Shown here piece by piece: positions 22,034 to 33,140 of a DNA stretch of 64,000 nucleotides. The notes below the pieces were generated by a model, which saw nothing but the letters and a program-made list of their open reading frames with translations, was not told the DNA's origin and made no database searches. The stretch is taken from positions 27,190,735-27,254,734 of the forward strand of contig NC_084806.1 of NCBI RefSeq assembly GCF_963583255.1. The letters run 5' to 3'. The translations under genes were made by a program, and so were the position numbers. Source of the stretch: Pyrus communis (taxonomy: Eukaryota; Streptophyta; Magnoliopsida; Rosales; Rosaceae). Position 1 is the first letter of the stretch, and each line of letters begins with the position of its first letter.

Positions 22034-22751
22034 TCTCTTGATAATCAACAGTAACAGAAATGCCAGACAAAAAGCTTTATAGTTTCAAAAGGCTAGTGAA
22101 GGAGAAAGGGCGCTAAGAGTTGAAGTAATTTTCTTTTGGTTATACTTCTCATTCCTTTTATTTGTTTCATCTTTCTATTTTAGTGGGCTTTGAAGAGGTT
22201 GGTTAATCAATAGTCAATCTCTTTCAGCCAAAAACCCCATAATTTTATATTATAAAATGTTCACTTTCCCCTTTGATTTCAAAATATACTTATGTTTTGT
22301 TACTGTTTAAAACAAAGAGCTTTCATAAACTCAAAAAGAAAGAGTCTGTTATGTTGAGGTTTTAGTTATGCATTGGTAGGAAGGAAGGGATTTCAAGGTG
22401 AAATTTTGACACATGAAACTTTTGAACTAGTGATCTATTTCGATAAACAAATTTTGGTGTTGGAAACAAGTTCTAATTGTAATAATATATTTAGATATTA
22501 TTGGTGGGTTCGTACATATATCCAATATTAATTTTGCATAACAAATTTTCACCATACAAAAAATTTTAGTTTTAAAACTATTTTACTAGAAGACTGAAGT
22601 ATGTTTTGTTTGGGTTATTATTATACATACTTATTATTAAAGTATGTATTCTACAAAGTCTATCTATAATATGAGTTATATTTTAAATTGTGTGCTTAAA
22701 TAGTGATAGTTTATACTTTGAATAGGAACTCACGAGTTGGACCAAGGTACT
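22034..22751 (+). other. Middle piece of the family-B solo LTR; no gene
   Basis: Sequence between the Athila element and family-A copy 2. It continues the family-B element; no coding frame or other feature was seen. Confidence 0.55.
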
Positions 22752-22756
22752 TGATT

Positions 22757-25368
22757 TGACACATCCCGACCCGGAATATCCATTATGACCCCAAATCGAG
22801 GCATGCTAGCCGACACCAGGAAGGTGATGAAGCCATAAAGTGTGATAATGTATAAAATGTGAATAAATTAAAATCTAAAAGTGCCTAAGTACACGAGTGC
22901 GCGATGAGCGGGTCTGAACCCATTTCACACGTGATACAGAGCATAGATATAGTATAGTAAGGTAAGATAATGATTATACCATCAAAAGAATCCATCTGTA
23001 CTGGGAAGTGCCACAAATCCTCGTCAATATGGAAACTCTGCTGCTAGTAACTGGAGGGGTACATAAATAGAAAGTGTGAGTGAGTGATCGAAACCAGGAT
23101 TTTCAAAATCATTTCCATTATCAAAGGTAGTAACCCCTCGTTGTAAAACTCGAATAGTTTCTAGAAAATCATACTACGTATAAGTATGAAATCAAATGTA
23201 TAACAATAGTAAATCCAAAAGTATACCACAACATAGCATCTCATTAGCAACATAAATAATCATGTGTTTGATAATCCATACTAGCACGCAAGTCGGAAGT
23301 CACCTATGGTGACATGTACGATTGCACCCATATCTCATCAATCAATGCTAGGACATAAGTCGGAGTCACCTATAGTGACCTATACTACTTATTCATCTCT
23401 CATCAATCAATGCTAGCCAATAGCTCAATAACATGCTAGCCAATAGCTCAATAACATACTAGCCAATAGCTCATCAATATGCTAGCCAATAGCTCAGTAA
23501 CATGCTAGCCAATAGCTCATCAATAAGTATACCTGCAGACGAGTCGGAACACCTAAAGTTGTATGTACAACAGGCTGGGTGTAAATAAGTACGCTCAAGT
23601 GCTACGATCACATGAAGGCTGTGCGACGAATTGCAGGTCATCTACGAGTCAAAACCACCTAATGTGGTATGTACAACAGGCTGTCACTTACCTTGGATTC
23701 AAGGTGAGCGTGTGGTGTGAGAGGTGAACGATCACGTGAAGGCTAGGCCCTGGCCACGGGCGGGAGCACTAACATCGGGGTGCAGGTTTATGAGCTCTAA
23801 TATATCTTAACATAATCATACTCACTACTATCACTATCATCAACATGTACTCACCTGAAGCTTACCTGGACGTCCGCAACATCATTTGGTACTTCAAACT
23901 ATTCACAATAATTAGGTTCAGGTACTATACATATGAATATGCCATGATGTAAATCTAAAATTCAACCATATTATAATATTTCCAGATATATAAGCATATA
24001 TACAAATGGCATGAAATGCATAACTATAATACCCCACTCCTGAACTATTTACTTTCGAGAGTAATCATCAGTGATAAGTCCAAATAGACACTAATTAAAT
24101 TAACTATCACTACTTACCTTTCCTTACTTCAATTTCTTGATTATTTACATCTTAATTTATGACCAACATTTAACTACCAAAACCTAAGGTTAGATCTCAC
24201 ATTTTTCACCAATCTCCCTCACACTACTCAATTCCTCAAACAAGGCTATTGTCTCAATTATTTAGTCTCGTTTATTATATGGCTGCATCTAACGTCTCGT
24301 TAGACTGCCTACGTACCTTAAACAAGGATTAGGCCATTCGTAGCTCACATTAATTATTTGCATGTGACATGCATAAATCAATTATATACATATGATAAGA
24401 AGGAAAAGATCCACTCCCCTGGAGTCCACGCTAAGATTCACTAGCATGCACATCAAAAAGTCCCGAACGATTGGTGCCTGTGACCAAGGCCAATTAGGAG
24501 GGGAAAAGCTTCAATTTTGTTAAAACCTGTTGGAAACCCTATACTTGGGTGTTTTCAATTCGACCTCCAAACTTGCTCTAACGCCTCCACCATTGCCTGG
24601 GCTTTGTTCCTGGGTTCTAAGGGAGTGTTTTGGTAGTGGTAATTGAAGGAGGTGGTTTCACAATTGGTAGATCACGAGCAAGGATTCTTATGGCACCCAC
24701 GGTGCGGATTTCCTAGTTTCAAGGCTAAATTCTCTCCCATTTGGGGTGAAGTAGGTAGAGGGAAGAATTCTAAGATGATTCCAAGTGATGAGGGGTTCTA
24801 ATTTGCCGGAGAACCACTGGAAAATGCATCGGAATTAATGGTGCCGCCAAGTCAACCCGAAATGAAAAACCAGGTAAAGGGATCCGGTGTATCCTTCTCC
24901 CTCCTTTCCCCTCCTGTTTCCCTCTTCTGGTTGGTCACTCACCTTCCACTCTCATCTCCCCATTCGGCCACTCTTTCCACGTTCCTCCTGCTCTCTTCCT
25001 CTCTTCTCCTTCTCTGCCATTGGGCAGCCACTCCCCCTTTTCTTTTTTTCTTTTTTTCTTCTTCCCTCTTAAAAACTAAAAAAAAATAATAATAATAATA
25101 AAAAGATTATAAAAATATAAATAGTAACTAAAACAAAGTACTTCTCGGGTTTACAGTTCCATAAAACTTTAACCGTAACTCCAAATGCACTTCTGCTTAT
25201 GCCGACGTGTCCATATCGTCGAGTACTACAGGAATACTCAAAAAGAATATCTCGTATGTCTCACTATACGTTGATCAACGAAAGTCAATACCCTCGCCTC
25301 AAGGGCATTTTCGTAAATTCATGCTTTTAAAATTTATAAAATAATAAAATTTAGAACGGGTTGTCACA
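22757..25368 (-). mobile_element. Solo-LTR-like element, family A copy 2 (2612 bp, TSD TGATT)
   Basis: Begins TGACACATCCCGACCC and ends ACGGGTTGTCACA. It is flanked by TGATT at 22752-22756 and 25369-25373. The left end shares 'CGAGGCATGCTAGCC.ACACC' and 'GTGATGAAGCCAT' with copies 1 and 3; the right end shares the 'aattcacgaaaatgccc' type segment (reversed). No protein-like frames; the Leu/Ser-rich frames at 24838-25089 reflect CT-rich DNA. It inserted into family B. Confidence 0.8.
23411..23527. repeat. Internal minisatellite of copy 2 (23-bp unit)
   Basis: About five units of 'tgctagccaatagctcaata' plus 'aca'. It begins about 650 bases from the TGACAC end of the element. The sequence is unrelated to the minisatellites of copies 1 and 3. 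Confidence 0.85.
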
Positions 25369-25881
25369 TGATTAGTTTGGCAGTTATGTGGACTTACGTT
25401 GTAGCTTTGGAACCAGATAGAGGATGCTTGGGAAACCTTATAATTATTTATTCATTTATTATCTGATTGATACATATTGATTGATATTTAACTATTTGGT
25501 TGGATTCATAAACTCATTGCCTATACAATTACTTGGATGGATTGATATACATGTTTTTCATTCATTTGTTAAACAATGAACTGATTACCTTGAGTTGAGA
25601 TTCTTGTGAAGGAGATAGGTAAATGGGCAATGAGGAAGGCTTTTGTGTAGTTGAGCCTAATTCTTGGTAGGTACCATGTTTTAGGCTAGCCCCAAAGTGC
25701 ACAATAATTTAAGGGTAATATGGAACTGTCGAAAGGGAATTAGGCAAGAGCACTAACAAAAGGGAAATATGGTGTTTGAGTTCAGGTTAATGGGTTTGAA
25801 GTGAGAAACTTTGTGCATTCATACATATCATTTTTCTAATGTGTTTTAACTAAAAAATAAAATAAAATAATATATTCATGG

Positions 25882-25883
<2 letters not shown>

Positions 25884-25922
<39 letters not shown>
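25884..25922. repeat. (TA)n microsatellite in family-B LTR
   Basis: A pure TA run inside the right piece of the family-B element. Confidence 0.9.
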
Positions 25923-25924
<2 letters not shown>

Positions 25925-27969
25925 TGCATTCATACATATCATATATATAGAGGTATAATGTTCCTACTGAGCTTCATGCTCACCTAATTAAATTTGTGCA
26001 GGTTCGGAACCAGAGAACTAAATCTTGTGCTAGAGATGTTACTGTATGATATGTGTAAATAGAAATAAAATAAAGAGCTTGGTGGTGTTTGCTCTTTTGT
26101 TTGAATAAGGAACAAGAAGCTTTATGTAAATTTGTTTAAAGTGTGCTTTGTAAAACTTGAGAATTACCTCTTGGTGAATGAATCTGAATTATGTTTGAAT
26201 AGGTTTATATCTTCTAATTTGTATTTATTTTTCTTTCTTCATTTTTTAACTATGGATTAATCTGTTCTTAAAGATTTTATTCCATATTAAATTGTGAATC
26301 ATGCTTTAATTAGAGTTTTAAGTTAATTTTCCGATTGGGGTGTGACATGTAGGAACTTTTCTTTTAATTTATTCACGTAGCACTCGTCGCTATGAACGTG
26401 TGGGCACAAGCGGAATCGAATTCAGAGTTATGATAAACGTTTTAAGGAATTTTGAAGTTGAGGGGCAAAATAGTCAGTTTATTATTCTAGATATTAGGGT
26501 TGGATAATTGTTTTATTTTAATCATTTTTTGGTGGGTTTTTGTGGCCCGTGGGGCCAACACCCCACTTATCCTCTTTCCCCGTCTCATTTTTCCTCCCTA
26601 ACTCTTGGAGACTCTCGAATCCTCTCCCCGTCACTTTTTTCTCTCATCTTCACTCTCTTTCTCAGTTCTTTCTGTCAGTCTCTCATTATCTTCGAGCATG
26701 GACGTACACAAACACCACCGCCAGTCACTCACAACGATGGCCATTATGGCGAGCCATATCACACCATCTCGTCATTCACCTCGCCATCTTCCCTCACAAA
26801 CTCACTATTTCGTCCTTTTCCCTCTCTGTTCACTGATGCATAGCGCCATTGCCACTCAATCTTGTGAACTCCAGACAGATTTCCAGTTCTTCGATCAAGA
26901 AGCAACGGAGGTGGAAAACTCCCCTAGTTTTTCGGTGGCTTTCGAGCCATTTTCCAACTAACTCCGACCACGACTGAGGAAACTAAAGGTATATTCCGAC
27001 TCCTTGCTTGTTGGGCTTCATTTTGATATATTGGATGACTAGGTTTAGTGAAGATTTAGGATTGATCGGAGTCGCAAATTATTCTGGCCTTCCCTTTCGC
27101 CAGTGACTAGGACCGGGTTGACCCGACTTGTAACCCAAACATGATCCAAAACCAACAACCAGGCCCAACCTAATAACCAAGCCTAATCCAATAACCCAGC
27201 CCAACACAGCAACCCAAAACCTAGATTCGACCCAACCAGGACCTAATTCCTAGTTTCCATGGTTGGTGCGTAGGTGCACGTCATGGCCGACGCATAGAGC
27301 ACACACTCCTCCGTCGGAGGTATTATGCTTCGCCGCTGTCCACGGCAACTGTGGCGACTTTTTTGGGGACCCATCTCGACGTGTGGCAGCGTGTGGTAAC
27401 CCGGGCTGCTGCCCCGTGGCAGCGCGTGGAGGAACCCAAGGTCCCTCTTTAGGTTTTTCGACGTGCCAAATCCGAATCCGCTGTCTATTTTCCTAAATTC
27501 TATCGTTTTAGTGGAGTTTTATTAAATGGTCTCTATTTGTGTTTAGGTGCGTCGGTGGGAAGTGACCTTATTCTCCCTAATTCGAGTGGCTCACCGACAA
27601 CGGAATATCTATGAGTGGACCCCTTCTTAAATTGTATGTTTTTATAAAATATTAGGCTTGCATTCACGAAAAGCTTGATTTCATGATTTTATGTTTTCTG
27701 CATTATTTATGATTTATCAAATTATGTTTTACGAAACGTTATGAATTATTGGATTTGCGCGTATGATATATTACGGATTTACGAGTATGATTTATTATGG
27801 TTTAAGAATTGATGCTTTGAGTTTTTGAGCTCTGGTGATTTGACATGAGATTTTGAATTACGTTTTCTGTGCTTATCTGGTGGGTTATCATACAACACAT
27901 ACACACAACACGAGTATGTATACGTCTATGGCCATAGGACACAATTGATGATAGTTATGACATATTCCC

Positions 27970-28290
27970 AGCTTCACTGGTGAAACTAGTGTCGGACAGC
28001 TTCATTAGCCGCGGCCAATGTCGGTGTGTTATGTTATATGTATATATTTCTTCACTGGCGTAACCCAGAGTCGTATAGCTTCACCTTCGGGTGATAGACC
28101 CATTATATTTCTTCATTGGTGTAACCCAATATCGTACAACTTCATCTTCGGGTGATGGACCTATTATATTTCTTCACTGGCGTATACAATTTCACCTTTG
28201 GGTAATGGACCCATTATATTTCTTCACTAGCGTAACCCAGTGTCGTATAGCTTCACCTTCGGGTGATGGTTATGCCTTCAGGCGACTGTG
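27970..28290. repeat. Internal minisatellite of copy 3 (about 60-bp unit)
   Basis: Four to five units containing 'cttcactggcgtaacccag', 'tcgtatagcttcaccttcgg' and 'gatggacccattatatttc'. Measured from the GGCATGTCA end it lies about 535-855 bases in, the same relative place as in copies 1 and 2. Confidence 0.8.
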
Positions 28291-28830
28291 ATACCCCTAG
28301 TTGAGTACATCATTGATGTGATTTACGGATTAACCTTCGAGTGACTATATTACCATTACTGAGCACTGGTTTACACGTACATATTTTACGAATGTTTTTC
28401 ATGGCATGTTAGAGATTTTAGAAAAACCTATTATGTAGTATTATATATGTTTTCAAAATAGGATATGTTCAGAAAGAAATCGGTTTTTATTATTATTATA
28501 AACTTTGGTCCACTCACCCTTTGTTATGCGCCCCCTTCAGGATTTAGAATCAAGGCATACAATTCCGGTGTCAGGGCATTTCCAGATAGATATCTTTGAG
28601 TCTTCTCAGTGGAGGACCCATTCCTTTGTTCGTACCTTCTTATAGTAATTCTTTCACATTATTTTTGATTAGTTGTATGCTCTGAACACGTTTTCATATT
28701 GACATATTTATTTCTAATTACATATTTTATTTGTATGCATGTTTAAAATGGCTTCGTCACCCTTGGGTGTTGCCTAGCACGTGCCCATCCTGGTGTGTAG
28801 AGGATATTGGGATCGAGGCATGTCATGTGT

Positions 28831-29310
28831 CACTGAATCGATACTGTATTATGATGACATAGGCAAAGTGAGACACATGTTGAGTTGGTTAAGTATCAAA
28901 TTTTGAGTTTCATGAGGTTAAATGAGATGTAAGGATGTACTATCTCGGAGATTTCGTTATAACTAATTACTTAAACAACAACAAAAAAATCGGTTATAAT
29001 TATATACAGAAAAAGAAAATATCAAATAAATAAATTAAATATTAAAAATAACAAAACCACCAGACCATGAATTCCCATCCATTCGACTCTATTGCAAGTC
29101 TGCAACCCTAGCTGTGATACTAACATATCTTTGATTTAAAGAATAAAAAATAAAAAATAAGTCTCTCTCTACCCTACTTCCACGTTGTTTGTTCTTTCCC
29201 AATAAAAAAAAAATGTTCATACACAAAACATGTAGGCATATACTAGCACGCACATTAGAAAAAGAAAAATTTAATCGACATTTTTCCTTTTTGAGAGTGG
29301 CCTCTTCGCC
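28831..29310. other. Intergenic stretch upstream of NOG1; no gene seen
   Basis: AT-rich host DNA between the nested elements and the NOG1 promoter. No protein-like frame. Confidence 0.5.
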
Positions 29311-29314
29311 CAAG

Positions 29315-29412
29315 AACCCTAGAAAAACCAACACAAAAAATCACATCAATTGGGCCTGTTGGGCCTGTTTAGTTGGGTTTGCGGTAGAAAAGCCTAACCC
29401 TTTCCTTATATA
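29315..29412 (+). promoter_or_regulatory. NOG1 promoter: telo-box, two site II motifs, TATA box
   Basis: AACCCTA (telo-box) at 29315-29321, TGGGCC at 29351-29356 and again at 29360-29365 (site II, TGGGCY), then TATATA at 29407-29412. Telo-box plus site II is the known plant combination in promoters of ribosomal-protein and ribosome-biogenesis genes (TCP-type and Pur-alpha factors). The order and spacing fit a start site near 29435-29445. Confidence 0.75.
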
Positions 29413-29537
29413 GTTTTCTTCGTTGTGTGTAAAACTCCAGTTGCTAGAGGCGCCGCCGCCGCTTCTCTCAAACCCTCAAACTCTGAAACCTTCGAACTCT
29501 GAAATCTTCGTCGTCCCCTCTCGCACTCTGTCGTAAA

Positions 29538-30877
29538 GTAAGTCCTCACCGATCTCCGTCACCGCATTTCGCATACTCTTCTTCTTCTAATTGGGGTTTT
29601 GTATTTCTTTTAATTTATTTGCAGCTTGTTTTCTTTACTTGTTCAGATTTTTTCATATTTTTAAAGTTAAAATTACACCATTTCTTATCAGAAAGTTGCT
29701 TGAGCAATATCTGTAATTTATTACTGACAAAAATCACAATATTCGTTGGTTAATCTCTTTTCTCAAGCGGCTCAACGAGTCATTAGTGTGATTAATCCAA
29801 GCTTGCATCTTATTACGCATGTATCAGGATTTTTGATGTTGTTTTGTTGCAGACCATGTATTCATTTGTATGTTACTATTTGTTAAATTCTCCTGGGAAA
29901 AAAAAATGAAGCATAATGTTTTTAGCTAAATTTTCTCAAGTTGTGTGAGTCTTTTGTTATTCTTGGATTAGTAACAAGTAACAACTGCCCTTGAATGGTT
30001 TCATACTTGTTCATGCTGAGAGATTTTTGAATTTTAAGCTTGGTTATGTGCGGTTTAGTGAGGAATTTCACTCTCATAATGACGGCCATGAACTTATGAT
30101 TTTAGTGATGAAATTAGTCATTTAGGTTCATTATCTATTTAGTTGTTTTTGTCTATAAAATTTATGTTAATGGTTGTTGATACGTATTGATGCATCTCCG
30201 GGTTATATGCATTTTCTTGTGGCTGTTGTTAAGGTGTTGGTGGGGTTCTTATTAATTTTTGTGTTGACAAGTACATAAATGACAGTTATGAACTTATGAT
30301 TTTAGTGATGAAATTAGTCATTTAGGTTCATTATGTATATAGTTGTTTCTGTCTATAAAGTTTATGTTAATGGTTGTTCATACGTATTGATGCATCTCCG
30401 GGTTATATGCATTTTCTTGTGGCTGTTGTTAAGGTGTTGGTGGGGTTCTTATTAATTTTTGTGTTGACAAGTACATAAATGACAGTTATGAACTTATGAT
30501 TTTAGTGATGAAATTAGTCATTTAGGTTCATTATGTATATAGTTGTTTCTGTCTATAAAATTTGTGTTAATGGTTGCTGATACGTATTGATACATCTCTG
30601 GGTTATATGCATCTTTCCAGTGGCTTTTGTTAAGGTGTTGGCATGTTTCTTGTTAATTTTTGTGTTGAGAAGTACTCTTGTGTGTTCTTTTAGTATAACA
30701 AACTAATGTGAATATAAACTAGACGTTTTAAATCAGAGGATGTGCTGTGAGAATCAGGTTTTAATTATTATTGCATTGGTTAGGAACTTAGGAATTAGGA
30801 TACTCATATTTTTGACTTTCAGTGTATGGTAAACCTAACCTGGGTATTAACTTGTTTTTTTATATTTTTTTAAGCAG
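29538..30877 (+). other. 5'UTR intron of NOG1
   Basis: A leader exon (about 29440-29537) ends at AAA|GTAAGT and the intron closes at a pyrimidine-rich tract with TAAGCAG (ending 30877), 14 bases before the ATG. Plus-strand GT...AG, 1340 bp. The intron carries a triplicated 200-bp repeat. Confidence 0.7.
30079..30676 (+). repeat. Tandem triplicate of a 200-bp unit inside the NOG1 leader intron
   Basis: The phrase ATGAACTTATGATTTTAGTG recurs at 30088, 30288 and 30488, exactly 200 bases apart, and the rest of the unit follows each time. Copies 1 and 2 are nearly identical; the end of copy 3 is more diverged. Confidence 0.92.
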
Positions 30878-30891
30878 ATCAGTAAGTAAAC

Positions 30892-32913
30892 ATGGTTCAA
30901 TATAACTTCAAGAAGATGACTGTTGTACCAAATGGGAAGGACTTCATTGACATTATCCTGTCTCGCACTCAGAGGCAGACCCCAACTGTAGTCCACAAGG
31001 GTTATGCCATTTCCCGCCTTCGTCAGTTCTATATGCGCAAAGTCAAATATACCCAACAGAATTTTCATGAAAAGCTCTCCACGATAGTTGATGAGTTTCC
31101 TAGGCTGGATGACATCCATCCTTTTTATGGCGACCTCCTTCATGTTCTCTACAACAAAGACCACTACAAGCTTGCACTTGGCCAAATCAATACTGCAAGA
31201 AATCTTATTGGAAAGATTTCTAAGGATTATGTGAAGTTGTTGAAGTATGGTGATTCACTTTACCGATGCAAATGTCTCAAGGTCGCTGCTCTTGGCCGCA
31301 TGTGCACGGTTATAAAGAGGATCGGTCCTAGTTTAGCTTACCTGGAACAAATTAGGCAGCACATGGCAAGGCTACCTTCAATTGACCCTAATACCAGGAC
31401 AGTATTGATTTGTGGGTATCCGAATGTTGGAAAGAGCTCGTTCATTAACAAGATCACAAGGGCTGATGTGGATGTCCAGCCCTATGCTTTTACCACCAAG
31501 TCACTCTTTGTGGGGCATACAGATTATAAATACCTGAGGTACCAGGTAATTGATACACCAGGGATCTTGGACCGACCATTTGAAGACCGTAACATTATTG
31601 AGATGTGCAGCATCACAGCTTTGGCCCACTTGAGAGCTGCGGTTTTGTTCTTCTTGGACATCTCAGGGTCTTGTGGGTACAGCATTGCCCAACAAGCAGC
31701 TCTTTTTCATAGCATCAAGTCTCTGTTTATGAACAAACCATTGATTATAGTCTGCAACAAGACTGATTTGCAGCCATTGGATGGTATATCCGAGGAAGAC
31801 AAGAAGTTGGTCGCAGAGATGAAATCTGAAGCTATGAAGACAGTGATTGGTCAGGGAGGTGAGGCTACAAATGATGATGGGGTACTCTTGACCATGAGTA
31901 CTTTGACTGAGGAGGGGGTAATTGCCGTAAAGAATGCAGCTTGTGAGAGGTTGTTGAATCAGAGAGTTGAGCTGAAGATGAAATCCAAAAAGATAAATGA
32001 TTGCTTAAATCGTTTTCATGTTGCCATGCCAAAGCCTCGTGACAACAAGGAAAGGCCCCCATGCATACCTCAGGCAGTTATAGAAGCTAAGATTAAGCAA
32101 GCAGCGGAGAAGGAAAAGAGACAGACAGAAAGGGATTTGGAGAATGAGAATGGTGGTGCAGGTGTATACTCTGCCAGCTTGAAGAAGCATTATATCTTAG
32201 CTAATGATGAATGGAAAGAGGATGTCATGCCAGAAATTCTTGATGGGCACAATGTGTCTGACTTTGTTGATCCTGATATTTTACATAGGCTTGAGGAGTT
32301 GGAACGAGAAGAAGGACTCCGTCAGGAAGAGGACGGTGATGATTTTGAGATGGATGGATTGGAATTGACTCCAGAAGAGAAAAAGACATTGGCTGCGATC
32401 AGGAAAAAGAAAAGCTTGCTCATTCAAGAACATAGAATCAAGAAAAGCACAGCAGAGAGTCGACCCATTGTACCAAGGAAATTTGACAAGGATAGGGAAT
32501 TCACAACAAAGAGAATGGGGAGGCAGCTATCAAAATTAGGAATTGATCCTAGTAGGGCAATTGAACGGGCCCGAAGCAGATCTGTCTCTAGGGGGCGGAA
32601 GAGAGAGAGATCAGTTGACAGGGGTGATAATGATGATGGTGATGCTATGGATGTGGATACACCCAACAAGAAGCAGCGTATGTTATCTAGATCCCATTCA
32701 AGGTCTAGGTCAAGGCCTCCGACTGAAGTTGCCCCTGGAGAGGGCTTCAAGGACTCTAATCAAAAGGCTAAGGCACTACAGAAGGCCAGGAAATCTAATA
32801 AGAATAGAAACAAGGATGCTCGTCGTGGAGAGGCAGATAGGGTCATTCCCACTCTAAAACCAAAGCACTTGTTCTCTGGAAAGCGCTCAATAGGAAAAAC
32901 CCAAAGGCGTTGA
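30892..32913 (+). CDS. NOG1: Nucleolar GTP-binding protein 1 (NOG1)
   Basis: A single uninterrupted exon of 673 codons, the usual NOG1 size (Arabidopsis about 671). The start is MVQYNFKKMTVVP, the standard family start. Residues 1-165 are the NOG1 N-terminal helical domain. The GTPase domain follows: P-loop GYPNVGKSS at 175-183, the G2 region around TTKS (201-204), DTPG at 221-224 and NKTD at 289-292. The C-terminal third is charged, with an acidic stretch (EEDGDDFEMDGLE), RS-type repeats (RARSRSVSRGRKRERS) and a basic end, consistent with nucleolar targeting. NOG1 is an essential assembly GTPase of pre-60S ribosomes and sits near the peptide-tunnel exit during maturation. The promoter has ribosome-biogenesis motifs. 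No defect seen. Confidence 0.97.
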   Translation: MVQYNFKKMTVVPNGKDFIDIILSRTQRQTPTVVHKGYAISRLRQFYMRKVKYTQQNFHEKLSTIVDEFPRLDDIHPFYGDLLHVLYNKDHYKLALGQINTARNLIGKISKDYVKLLKYGDSLYRCKCLKVAALGRMCTVIKRIGPSLAYLEQIRQHMARLPSIDPNTRTVLICGYPNVGKSSFINKITRADVDVQPYAFTTKSLFVGHTDYKYLRYQVIDTPGILDRPFEDRNIIEMCSITALAHLRAAVLFFLDISGSCGYSIAQQAALFHSIKSLFMNKPLIIVCNKTDLQPLDGISEEDKKLVAEMKSEAMKTVIGQGGEATNDDGVLLTMSTLTEEGVIAVKNAACERLLNQRVELKMKSKKINDCLNRFHVAMPKPRDNKERPPCIPQAVIEAKIKQAAEKEKRQTERDLENENGGAGVYSASLKKHYILANDEWKEDVMPEILDGHNVSDFVDPDILHRLEELEREEGLRQEEDGDDFEMDGLELTPEEKKTLAAIRKKKSLLIQEHRIKKSTAESRPIVPRKFDKDREFTTKRMGRQLSKLGIDPSRAIERARSRSVSRGRKRERSVDRGDNDDGDAMDVDTPNKKQRMLSRSHSRSRSRPPTEVAPGEGFKDSNQKAKALQKARKSNKNRNKDARRGEADRVIPTLKPKHLFSGKRSIGKTQRR

Positions 32914-32994
32914 AATATTTGAGGTACCTCAGACACATTGCATCACTTTCAGTTCAGCTTGTCTTTCTTTTGACCACTTATTGGGAAAAATTTA
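32914..32994 (+). other. Start of NOG1 3'UTR
   Basis: Follows the TGA at 32911-32913. The 3'UTR probably runs into or past the MITE at 32995; no clear single poly(A) signal was fixed. Confidence 0.4.
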
Positions 32995-33140
32995 GTGGTG
33001 TGCTATCCACACACCCCATTTTACTTCTCACACACCCCTTGATAATTTATGTTTGTTGATGTTCTTCAATTCATCTGATCCGACGGCCAAAAATTAAAAT
33101 GGTGTGTGAGAAGTAAAATGGGGTGTGGATATCACACCCC
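32995..33140. mobile_element. MITE with about 45-bp terminal inverted repeats in the NOG1 3' flank
   Basis: The left arm (GTGGTGTGCTATCCACACAC then CCCATTTTACTTCTCACACACC) and the right arm (GGTGTGTGAGAAGTAAAATG then GGGTGTGGATATCACACCCC) are near-perfect inverted repeats around a loop of about 50 bases. AAATTTA lies on both outer sides. It has no coding capacity. The superfamily is not certain. Confidence 0.75.

Larger units (their letters stand above)
7332..26347 (+). mobile_element. Solo-LTR-like element, family B, itself split twice (TSD TGTAG)
   Basis: Begins TGTGAGAACCCGAAAT at 7332 and ends GATTGGGGTGTGACA at 26347, flanked by TGTAG on both sides (7327-7331 and 26348-26352). Removing the Athila element (with one GCAGT) and copy 2 of family A (with one TGATT) leaves about 2.49 kb. 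Both ends resemble family A ends in the same orientation (TGTGA..ACCCG; reversed right end TGTCACACCCC), so it is a related solo LTR. It carries a TATAAATAGG box at 8101-8110, which suggests transcription on the plus strand. Its pieces are 7332-8121, 22034-22756 and 25374-26347. Confidence 0.72.
7218..28825 (+). mobile_element. Solo-LTR-like element, family A copy 3, split by later insertions (TSD TGTGT)
   Basis: The left part is 7218-7331, beginning TGTAACGACCCGTCC. The right part is 26353-28825, ending GGCATGTCA. Both are flanked by the same five bases TGTGT (7213-7217 and 28826-28830). Joined across the inserted element the length is about 2.59 kb, matching the sister copies (2.19 and 2.61 kb). 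The right end is the reverse complement of the left ends of copies 1 and 2. The break point is marked by a second duplication, TGTAG (7327-7331 and 26348-26352), created by the element at 7332-26347. No coding capacity; Leu/Ser-rich frames at 26508-26961 are not protein-like. Confidence 0.78.

Noticed and set aside
22757..25368. Family A as a MULE-like or CACTA-like DNA transposon because of the imperfect inverted ends
   Set aside because: Target duplications are exactly 5 bp in all copies and the ends are TG...CA, which fits LTRs; MULEs make about 9 bp and CACTA elements 3 bp.
24838..26961. Ser/Leu/Pro-rich frames in the solo LTRs (24838-25089, 26508-26961)
   Set aside because: CT-rich low-complexity DNA, different in the sister copies, with no protein-like pattern.
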